From the NCBI GenBank assembly GCA_012270555.1, contig JAAXIC010000018.1, forward strand, positions 1-64,000: a DNA stretch of 64,000 nt, in the 5' to 3' direction. Each line of letters begins with the position of its first letter. Positions within the stretch are counted from its first letter, which is position 1. Source of the stretch: Chloroflexota bacterium. GTDB lineage: Bacteria; Chloroflexota; UBA11872; VXOZ01. Positions 1-7,630 of this stretch are shown one piece after another. The notes under the pieces were generated by a model, which saw only the letters and a program-made list of their open reading frames with translations, was not told the DNA's origin and did no database searches. The translations under genes were made by a program, and so were the position numbers.

Positions 1-82
1 TGTTACCTATCAGCCCAGTCTGTACATCCCAAGGAGAGGGTGTAACACCATGCCCTCGGGACCTAGTTATGCAAAGGTCTCC

Positions 83-511
83 TCACGCAAAGGCGCGTCT
101 GAGCAGGGTTATCCACTCCAAGAAGTAGCCCCATTCCGCATCGTAGGGTGTCTCCGTCACCGGCAGGTCTTTGACCGGGACGCTGGTTTTCTCCAGCGCC
201 GCCACCGTGCGGCCCCCCTCGAGCGGCAACAGCACGAGTTCTTCGCCCGGCTCCACCAGCCCGAGCCGCTCTTTCGCCACCGTACGGATATACGACTCCG
301 TTCTGCGGCGCGCCAGCTCCTGCTGCAGGGCTTCATTCTCCGCTTGACGCGCGGCCAGCCGCTGCTCCAACACCAGCACCCGTTGGTTGACCTCATAGCT
401 GTTGAGCACGCGCGCCGGAAAGCCGGTGAGAGTGGCGGCGATGACCAATCCCGCCAGGAGAAGCACGTATCGCGTTACACGGGCAGACGCGCGGTCGTTG
501 GGGAGGCGCAT
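83..511 (-). CDS. DivIC/FtsB-type septum formation initiator protein
   Basis: A 142-residue small bitopic protein. It has a short basic N-terminus, one membrane segment at about residues 13-33, and a heptad-rich coiled coil at about 40-75 (NQRVLVLEQRLAARQAENE region). This is followed by the family's usual tail in which the coiled coil runs into 'ERLGLVEPGEELVLL'. Members of this family link the FtsL/FtsQ divisome complex at the septum, with the coiled coil outside the membrane. No other division gene is visible beside it. Family assignment is by architecture and the C-terminal motif; whether it is FtsB or DivIC cannot be decided here. Confidence 0.75.
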   Translation of the reverse strand: MRLPNDRASARVTRYVLLLAGLVIAATLTGFPARVLNSYEVNQRVLVLEQRLAARQAENEALQQELARRRTESYIRTVAKERLGLVEPGEELVLLPLEGGRTVAALEKTSVPVKDLPVTETPYDAEWGYFLEWITLLRRAFA

Positions 512-950
512 GGTCTAACGGTCTCGCATGGGTAACGAGGATGTTGCTGGGTACACTGGCTGCCGCAAGAGACGCGTGCGGGCGTTTCTCCGCCCTAGCC
601 GTAGTTCACGTGATCCCAATTCGTTGGCGTGACATTGGCGCTCTTTTGGCGTAGTCCGTCATTGGGACGCCGATAGGAAAAATACCGCCGGAAGCAGCGG
701 CTCATTCAATGCCGCTCTCCCGCTTTGGCACACGTCGTCCGACCGTCAATGGAATCGCTGCGAGAAGGAATCTCCTTCTCTGTCCGGGAACCCGCCAAAG
801 GGCAAGCAGCTACGTGCGCAATCGCGGGGACTTTAGCGAAAGGATACACCTACGTGCTGGAGTATGATTCTATCACAAGCAGCAGCCAGTGGGTAACGAG
901 AGTTAGCCGGAATCGCTTCCGCGCAGCCCTGTTTCGTCATCCCGCTACCG
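512..950. other. Intergenic stretch with no recognisable gene
   Basis: About 440 bases separate the start of the DivIC-like gene from the end of the lyase gene. Short open frames exist, but none has a convincing ribosome site or recognisable product. No strong hairpin or repeat was seen. Confidence 0.5.
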
Positions 951-1829
951 TCAGCCGCTGCCTGGTGTAGCGTACTGCTTCTCCCAGGCGCGGAATTGGC
1001 CCACGTTCACGCACTCCGTGAATTCATCCAGAGTGGTCATGTCGGTGATGGTGCCGGTCGTGCCGTGCTCCTTAAGCGCCTTGTAGACGTGCTGCATGGC
1101 GCGGGCCGCTGAGAAGAGGCTCGAGAGGGGATATACCACAATCTTGAAACCGATCTCGGCCAGGGCATCCGGCGAGAGCACGGGCGTCTTGCCGCCCTCG
1201 ATCATGTTGGCGAAGAGCGGCGCGTGGGGAAATGCCTTGGCGATGGCGTGGAGCTCGTCCATGGATTGCGGCGCTTCGATGAAGACCACGTCGGCGCCGG
1301 CCTCGTAGTATGCGTGGCCGCGCTCAAGGGCCGCATCCAGACCGAGCACGGCGCGTGAATCCGTGCGTGCGATGATCACCAACCCGGAATCACCCCGCGC
1401 GTCCACGGCGGCGCGCAGCTTCTGTACGTGGTCCTCCATGGGGATTACGCGTTTGCCTTCCAGGTGGCCGCACTTCTTCGGCCACTCCTGGTCTTCCAGG
1501 ATAATGCCGGCCACGCCGAGCGAAACGCACTCGCTCACGGTGCGGATGACGTTGAGCGGATTGCCGTAGCCGGTGTCCATGTCCGCGACGAGAGGCACAC
1601 TCACGCTGTTCACGATATTGTGCACCCGGTCCAGGATTTCGCTGGCCGTCATCAAGCCCAGGTCCGGCACGCCAAGGGCGCTGGCGGCAAAGCCGAAGCC
1701 GGTTGTAAAGACGGTCTCGAAACCGGCTTGCTCCGCGAGCCGCGCGCTCAGGCAGTCATACGCGCCGGGCAACACGACGATACCGGGTTGTTCGATCAAG
1801 GCCCGCAGTTGGGCGGAACGCTCATTCAC
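951..1829 (-). CDS. Isocitrate lyase/PEP mutase superfamily lyase
   Basis: A 292-residue TIM-barrel enzyme of the family that includes methylisocitrate lyase, oxaloacetate decarboxylase and carboxyvinyl-carboxyphosphonate phosphorylmutase. Visible motifs are the metal-binding 'VADMDTGYGN' (D83, D85), 'LEDQ' (E112, D113) and the active-site loop 'KKCGH' with C120, which marks lyases rather than true PEP mutases. 'ARTDS' and 'FIEAP' strands follow in the usual order. The length is normal. It is transcribed divergently from a solute-binding protein gene, so the two may share a control region and a substrate, but that is inference. The exact substrate cannot be read from sequence. Confidence 0.85.
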   Translation of the reverse strand: MNERSAQLRALIEQPGIVVLPGAYDCLSARLAEQAGFETVFTTGFGFAASALGVPDLGLMTASEILDRVHNIVNSVSVPLVADMDTGYGNPLNVIRTVSECVSLGVAGIILEDQEWPKKCGHLEGKRVIPMEDHVQKLRAAVDARGDSGLVIIARTDSRAVLGLDAALERGHAYYEAGADVVFIEAPQSMDELHAIAKAFPHAPLFANMIEGGKTPVLSPDALAEIGFKIVVYPLSSLFSAARAMQHVYKALKEHGTTGTITDMTTLDEFTECVNVGQFRAWEKQYATPGSG

Positions 1830-1950
1830 AGGACATTCTCCTTTATTTCCTATTAGCTATGGGTTTTGCACATTCAAATAGATATTGTAGCCGCAGGCGT
1901 GTGTTCGCACATGATATCGGGAAATCCAGTTAATTCTTGCCCCGCAGGAC

Positions 1951-1978
1951 TTGACGAATTCCTCTTGACGGGCATAGT
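1951..1978 (+). promoter_or_regulatory. Possible promoter for the solute-binding protein gene
   Basis: TTGACG (1951-1956) and CATAGT (1973-1978) with a 16-base spacer lie about 110 bases before the GTG start. The -10 match is only 4 of 6, so this is tentative. Confidence 0.3.
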
Positions 1979-2088
1979 TTATACCCATTGGAATTAACGT
2001 TTACGGAAAGGAGGGGAAATCCCCAAGGGCCCTACGAGGAAGTGATCCGCGAGACTGCAGTTTTGCGTCAAGCACAGGAGGATGAGTA

Positions 2089-3501
2089 GTGGAAATTAGC
2101 AACCAATTCACGCGACGTCGTCTCATCGGCAGCTTCGGCGCGCTCTCGGCAGGCAGCCTCTTCCTTGCGGCCTGTGGCCAGCAGATGGAGGCCGAACCCA
2201 GTGGAGAAATGGCCGAGGAAGAGACGGCGAAGGCGGAGGAAGAGAAGCCCGCCATGGCCGAACCGGTGGAGGTGCAATGGCTCACCCACCACAACAGCCG
2301 CCAATTGGACAATGTTGACGGGCTGGTCAAGGAACCATTTGAAAACGATAATCCCGGCATCACGCTGAAGTGGATCATCTGGACCGGCGACCGCCGCGAG
2401 TTCCTGCTGACGCTTGTGGCCGGCGACCAGGCGCCGGACGTGGCATGGCTTACCGATCCGGCGCTTACGGCACTTAAAGCAGTGCAAGCCATTGACGACC
2501 GCGTTGCCAAGGATCAGATTGATCTCAGCCCCTTTCCCCAGGCTGCAATGGACGCCTGGTTCCGGCGGGACGGCCAACTCTTCGCCCTGCCGAACCAGTC
2601 CGGCGGCGACTGGCCGGTGGCGCCCACGAACAAGCGCATGTACGAGGAGGAGGGCCTGAACCTGCCGCCCACGGACTGGACCGACCCCGACTGGACCTTC
2701 GACCGCTTTCGGTCGGAGATGAAGCGACTGACCAAAGAAGACGGTGGCAAGACCTCCCAGTTTGGTTTGTTGGGGGCAAGTCCGGTCTACCTCTTCATTG
2801 ACTGGCCGAACCTCTTCGATACGGAGTGGATCGCCGACGACAACCGCACCGTGATCTCAGACGACCCGGCGCTGGTGGATGCCTACGAACAATTCTTCGA
2901 TATGGCCGTCCAGGACCGCTCCGTGGCTAAGCCGGGGCAGGTGAACGACCTCTTCGGGACCAACGTCAGGACGGCGTTCGTCGAGGAGAGAGGCGCCATG
3001 CTGCGCAGCGCGCCCGGCGGCTTCTTCATGATACTGGAGGCAATCCAACGCGGCGCGCCGTTCGTCTACAGCCCAATCTTCCGGGGTACAAGCGCAAGAC
3101 CGGTTTCGCACCTGAACCTCGACGGCAACGGTATTGTCGTCGGCTCCAAGCAGCCGGACGCCGGCTGGGCACTCATCAAGTGGGGCAGCCGCACCATCAA
3201 CTGGGCGATTTCCCGCGGCACCGGCTTCCATCGCGTGGACTTCTTCGACGAATGGGCGGAGAACATCTACGGCGACAAGGACTTCCAAGCAGAAGTGCGC
3301 CTGGAGGTCTACCGCGACGCGCTGCAGTACGCCGTGCCCGCGGGACGCTCCTTCCGTTCCGCTGCGTATAACCAGATCCGCGACCAACTCATCACTCCAA
3401 CCTTCACGGACCTCTACGAGGGCAAGGTGACGGTGCAAGAAGCCCTGCGCGGCATGAAGGCGCCGATGCAGGCCTTGGTCGACGAGGCGCTCGCGCAATA
3501 G
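2089..3501 (+). CDS. ABC-type extracellular solute-binding lipoprotein (family 1)
   Basis: A 470-residue exported lipoprotein of the sugar-type (family 1) solute-binding class. The N-terminus carries a twin-arginine-like RRR (9-11), a hydrophobic segment and lipobox L26-A-A-C29. An acidic Glu/Ala-rich linker precedes the binding domain, whose hallmarks include 'GDQAPDVAWLTDPAL' and the Trp-rich 'TDPDWTFDRFRSEMKRLT'. The GTG start is supported by AGGAGG at 2076-2081, seven bases upstream. No permease or ATPase gene is adjacent, so the transporter partner must lie elsewhere. The ligand is unknown; the fold suggests sugars or related organics. Confidence 0.88.
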   Translation: MEISNQFTRRRLIGSFGALSAGSLFLAACGQQMEAEPSGEMAEEETAKAEEEKPAMAEPVEVQWLTHHNSRQLDNVDGLVKEPFENDNPGITLKWIIWTGDRREFLLTLVAGDQAPDVAWLTDPALTALKAVQAIDDRVAKDQIDLSPFPQAAMDAWFRRDGQLFALPNQSGGDWPVAPTNKRMYEEEGLNLPPTDWTDPDWTFDRFRSEMKRLTKEDGGKTSQFGLLGASPVYLFIDWPNLFDTEWIADDNRTVISDDPALVDAYEQFFDMAVQDRSVAKPGQVNDLFGTNVRTAFVEERGAMLRSAPGGFFMILEAIQRGAPFVYSPIFRGTSARPVSHLNLDGNGIVVGSKQPDAGWALIKWGSRTINWAISRGTGFHRVDFFDEWAENIYGDKDFQAEVRLEVYRDALQYAVPAGRSFRSAAYNQIRDQLITPTFTDLYEGKVTVQEALRGMKAPMQALVDEALAQ

Positions 3502-3538
3502 CGGGCAAACGAGGACGGACTAATCCTCGGACAGACAC

Positions 3539-3574
3539 GTGGTAAAGGGTCGGCAATTGCCGGCCCTTTACCAC
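3539..3574 (+). terminator. Hairpin terminator after the solute-binding protein gene
   Basis: A near-perfect inverted repeat has arms GTGGTAAAGGG and CCCTTTACCAC around an inner CGGC-AATT-GCCG stem. It starts 37 bases after the stop codon. There is no long T-tract, so it may stabilise the 3' end rather than act as a strict intrinsic terminator. Confidence 0.5.
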
Positions 3575-3644
3575 TTAAGATATTGCTGAGAATTCGCCTC
3601 CGTACCGGCAGCGGTGAGCCAAGAATGCCTATAACTGGGATATA

Positions 3645-4355
3645 GTGAAATTAGATACAGTTGCGTTCTCACTCCATCACGGTTGCATCGCTCTGGAAAA
3701 TCCCATTCGGCCAACGACGTCTACGCATGCCCGCAAATTTGCCAAGCGCCTGCGGGCACCCACGCTCCTTGCCGCGCCGCTCGTGGCGTATGTGGCCGTT
3801 GTGATGTTGCTAAGCACGTGTGGGCCGTTTAGCCCGCGTTCCGCGCCGCCAACGCCGACGGTGGCGCCTTCGCCTACCCCGTCGGCGGTCCCTTCGCCGG
3901 CCCCTACCGCTACGCCCCTGCCGACACCCACGGCTATGCCTTCACCGGTGCCGACGATTGCCGCCGCGACGCCACTACCGCCTACTGCGACACCGGCGCC
4001 CGCACCAACCGCAATTCCCACGCCTCACCCAACGCCAACTCCGGACATTCCAGGAGCCGTGCTCGTGGGAGACTGGGAAGGCACGGTGAAGATTCTGGGG
4101 TCGGAGATACCCGTAAGCGCTTCCTTCTCTGTAGTGGAGGGCGAGCTCCGGGGCACGCTGGACATTGATTCGCGCAACATCAAGAATCTCGCCATTTTGG
4201 CCGAGGTCCTTCCGGACGGTACGGTTCGGTTTGTAATCCCAAGCCAAGACCCTCCATTGACCTTCGACGGCATGCTGGAAGGTGACGTGATTACGGGCAA
4301 GTTCCGGGTAGGCATCATCAGTGGAACCTTCGTCCTGGAGCGGGTTGCACCTTAG
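3645..4355 (+). CDS. Proline-rich lipoprotein with a small beta-rich C-terminal domain
   Basis: Up to 236 residues if the GTG at 3645 is the start; the true start may be a later codon. A hydrophobic segment ends in a lipobox-like 'LLSTC', followed by about 80 residues of Pro/Thr/Ala-rich linker with repeated 'PTPTPSP' units, as in surface-tethered proteins. The last 100 residues ('GDWEGTVKI...GTLDI...FVLERV') look like the short beta-barrel-like domain often found fused to secreted hydrolases, but no catalytic domain follows here. It is probably an outer-surface protein of unknown binding role. Confidence 0.6.
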   Translation: MKLDTVAFSLHHGCIALENPIRPTTSTHARKFAKRLRAPTLLAAPLVAYVAVVMLLSTCGPFSPRSAPPTPTVAPSPTPSAVPSPAPTATPLPTPTAMPSPVPTIAAATPLPPTATPAPAPTAIPTPHPTPTPDIPGAVLVGDWEGTVKILGSEIPVSASFSVVEGELRGTLDIDSRNIKNLAILAEVLPDGTVRFVIPSQDPPLTFDGMLEGDVITGKFRVGIISGTFVLERVAP

Positions 4356-4507
4356 TTCTAGCCGAGAGTTGTTTCTCCGGCTTGACCGCGGGCCTTTTAG
4401 GTGAAGCCTGGTCTGCTTATGGAAGCGTAGAGTTTGAGGGGGCACGACGTCTCAGGCGAACTCTCCTGCCTGCCGTGGGTGCGGGAGAATAACAAGACGC
4501 ATTCCAT

Positions 4508-4536
4508 CGTCATTCCCGCGAACGCGGGAATCCATC
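4508..4536. repeat. Palindromic repeat, 'CATTCCCGCG' family
   Basis: The inverted repeat CATTCCCGCG / CGCGGGAATCC lies downstream of two convergent genes. Related copies occur inside uvrA (9882-10085) and at 58700-58770. Confidence 0.8.
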
Positions 4537-4611
4537 TTCGCCCCGCCGCGGGGAAAACTGCCGGGCGCAGCCGATGAGGCACAGCACGCCTGCCGGCCGA
4601 CAGGTCCGCGA

Positions 4612-5376
<765 letters not shown>

Positions 5377-5484
5377 TATGGGTCCTTTCGGTCCGCGAGT
5401 AGTGTGGAATGTATTGACTCATGTGCAAGTGAGACTGCCGTCGCAGAGGTCCTTAAATCAACTGAGGCGTGGACGATTTCGTTC

Positions 5485-5539
5485 GCAGGTAGACGCTGGT
5501 ATAGAAGTGGGCGAGAGGGGGAGGGTCTCCGGGATGCCT
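5485..5539 (-). pseudogene. Decayed fragment of a uvrA 3' end
   Basis: This 55-base stretch aligns with 7681-7736, the C-terminal coding end of the intact uvrA, at about 80% identity with one single-base deletion. It lies in the same orientation. Read across the frameshift it recalls the UvrA tail 'GTPETL...SYTGVYLR'. Nothing recognisable of UvrA remains on either side. It lies just beyond the 3' end of the TOPRIM-like gene, so the ATPase/TOPRIM pair is flanked by two copies of the uvrA end. Confidence 0.65.
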
Positions 5540-5573
5540 GTGATTTGCACTAACCCATGTCTGCGATAGCGCA

Positions 5574-6227
5574 TCACTCGATACCCGCAAGTCTCTTTAC
5601 CCCGTCGTGAAACACTTGAAAGCTCTTAGACAGATTCTGATCGACGTTCATATTCGGCGCGATATTCCGGGCCCACTCACACTTGGCCTCTCCTGTTACC
5701 GGATAACCCTTTTGTTTCAACCGCGCTGATCCGCCTGGATGAATTGCGTCTGCAAGGAGTTCCCACGTGTCGCAGATGCTGTCTTGCGCGTAGCGATCCA
5801 GAACTGAATCTCTTGCTTTAGGATACGCAGCCTTCACGGCTTGGCGGTCTCCAAGCAACCACGCCTCGCTTTCCTCAACGGCAATTCTAAAGAGCGTCGT
5901 TGGACGCGGATTGCATGCATTCAGTACATCAAGCAATTCCTGTTTGAAGGCCATGCAATCGCGCCTGTCCAAATCTACTACGACGACTACCGAAGCGGAA
6001 TCTGGAAGACTGTGCCCATATCCCTGCAAGATTCGCGGCAACCGATCTAACAGGATTCGCTTCTGTGGATCTGTTTTTCCTCGTAAGTCCTTGGGTATTC
6101 GTCCTAAGCCCCTATATGAACGCAATCGCCAAGAGTGAAGACTGTAGTTGGCACCTAGAATCTTCGGCAGAATTCGCTCAAGCGCCTCCTTGCCAGATGG
6201 ATCTTCGACCAGCACTTCAAAGTGCAT
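5574..6227 (-). CDS. TOPRIM-like DUF4276-type protein, partner of the AAA ATPase
   Basis: A 217-residue protein. The first strand 'FEVLVEDPSGKEAL' supplies a TOPRIM-type glutamate (E8). A hydrophobic strand then ends in the paired aspartates D85-L-D87 ('VVVVDLDRRD'). The DUF4276 hallmark follows as 'EESEAWLLGD' (E118, E121, W123). TOPRIM-like proteins of this kind are candidate nucleases, and in several phage-defence systems they act as effectors beside an AAA ATPase. The start codon lies inside the end of the ATPase gene (11-base overlap), pointing to translational coupling. Base composition is AT-richer than the neighbours, consistent with transfer. Nuclease activity is inferred, not shown. 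Confidence 0.75.
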   Translation of the reverse strand: MHFEVLVEDPSGKEALERILPKILGANYSLHSWRLRSYRGLGRIPKDLRGKTDPQKRILLDRLPRILQGYGHSLPDSASVVVVVDLDRRDCMAFKQELLDVLNACNPRPTTLFRIAVEESEAWLLGDRQAVKAAYPKARDSVLDRYAQDSICDTWELLADAIHPGGSARLKQKGYPVTGEAKCEWARNIAPNMNVDQNLSKSFQVFHDGVKRLAGIE

Positions 6228-7506
6228 TGGCCTCTGTCCGCTCTAGGTAGTCGCTGTACCAGAGGCTGCCAAGGGGCAGTCCCTCGTCCACCATGGCGTT
6301 CACGATTGGATCGTTGCTGGCACGGCGAATTGTGGCGAATCCGTCAATTCCTTTCTCCAATATCCAGGTTTCCTCCGGCGTGAGCGCGTCAACGAAATAT
6401 GGCTGATGTGTGGTAACGAAAATCTGCGACGTGTTGCTCTCCCCAGTGGCGTGGCCGCGAAACTCCGCGGCCAAGAGCTCCAGAAGTTTGTGATAGAGAC
6501 CGTTTTCAAGTTCCTCAATGCAGATGAATGGGGGAGGCTCCGGATCTTCCAGCATTAGTAAGTATGCGAACACCTTCAACGTGCCGTCGGACATTTGCTG
6601 AGCATAGAAGGGGTCAGAGAATCCTCGATCGTTGAAGCGCAGCAATAGACGTCCGTCTGGGCTCTGCTGCGTGCTAATGTGTTCAATGCCTGGAATCCGC
6701 TCAGCGATTCGATCCAGGATACTATTGAACCTTTCCGGGTGCTCGCGCTCCATGTACTGCACGACGTTGCCAAGATTGTCTCCGTGCGCATTCAACCGAC
6801 GTTGCGGGCCGGCCAACGGCAAACTACGGGCAGCATCTGGCGTAAAGTAGCTAAGGCACCATCCTTCTAAGAATTCGCGAAAGGCCGCTATTCTGGGATG
6901 TTGCTTCAAGGCGCCAAGGGTTGCAATGCCTAGTCTGCGCGAATCTTTCAACTCGACGTACTCTGACTCCGGACTGACTTCACCCTCAGCTAGCTCTTGT
7001 AGAGCTTTCACGTCGAATCCATCATTGTCGAACTGCCGCCCTTCTGTAGCCCCTCTCCACACCAATCCCCTACCTTCAAACACTGCTAAGAAGGCGAGAA
7101 CCATACCTTCGCCTTTTTCCGTGACAAACTGGTGGAAGGTTTCGTGTGCAACATAGGGACGACCCGCAGTATCAAGATCTATTGCAAGTCTGTATGTGAT
7201 GTCCCACGCCCCAGTCTCTTCCCGATATTGGACCTCGAATTCGATCGGATCACTACTTCCCTGCGTGCGGATTCGCTCAAAACCTCCCCTACCTCGCGCG
7301 TCGCACCCCTCCTCTACACCCAGCTTGAGGCAATCTGAGAGAAAACCAAAGGCATCGAACAGCGAACTCTTTCCCACTCCATTCTTTCCGATCACCGCTG
7401 TCATTGGTGTCAACGGCTGGACATCTCGCGAAGTCCACGGCATACCAAGCGTAATGTCCTTCAGCACTCGGAAGTTCTTGATTCTGATGCCTTCAATTTT
7501 TGCCAT
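6217..7506 (-). CDS. AAA family (SMC/OLD-like) ATPase
   Basis: A 429-residue single-domain ABC/SMC-type ATPase. It opens with the typical strand-turn 'IEGIRIKNFRVLKDI'. The Walker A motif is G40-KNGVGKS47. A signature-like 'MSDGTLKVFAYLL' sits near residue 300. The Walker B motif 'ICIEELENGL' (about 328-337) has Glu-Glu instead of the usual Asp-Glu, and the sensor histidine is in 'VTTHQPYF'. ATPases of this type pair with TOPRIM or DUF effectors in anti-phage modules such as AbiL, PARIS and Gabija-like systems, usually as sensor or scaffold. It is the first gene of a two-gene operon. GC is visibly lower than in uvrA upstream. Confidence 0.85.
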   Translation of the reverse strand: MAKIEGIRIKNFRVLKDITLGMPWTSRDVQPLTPMTAVIGKNGVGKSSLFDAFGFLSDCLKLGVEEGCDARGRGGFERIRTQGSSDPIEFEVQYREETGAWDITYRLAIDLDTAGRPYVAHETFHQFVTEKGEGMVLAFLAVFEGRGLVWRGATEGRQFDNDGFDVKALQELAEGEVSPESEYVELKDSRRLGIATLGALKQHPRIAAFREFLEGWCLSYFTPDAARSLPLAGPQRRLNAHGDNLGNVVQYMEREHPERFNSILDRIAERIPGIEHISTQQSPDGRLLLRFNDRGFSDPFYAQQMSDGTLKVFAYLLMLEDPEPPPFICIEELENGLYHKLLELLAAEFRGHATGESNTSQIFVTTHQPYFVDALTPEETWILEKGIDGFATIRRASNDPIVNAMVDEGLPLGSLWYSDYLERTEANAL

Positions 7507-7630
7507 GGCCTGCTACTTCTCAATTTCCATGCGACATTAGAAATCAGCATAACAGTATTGATGAGTCGGTTACTAACAACGCCGCTGCAATTCGCGAGAG
7601 TCAGGGCGCGCCAGCGAGTTCGACCACACC

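Noticed and set aside
725-970. 81-codon open frame near the left end
   Set aside because: There is no ribosome site or homology sign, and it overlaps the end of the lyase gene.
5574-7506. Naming the ATPase/TOPRIM pair as PARIS or AbiL
   Set aside because: The effector shows DUF4276-type rather than DUF4435 or RloB-type features, and the match is only by architecture, so no system name is given.
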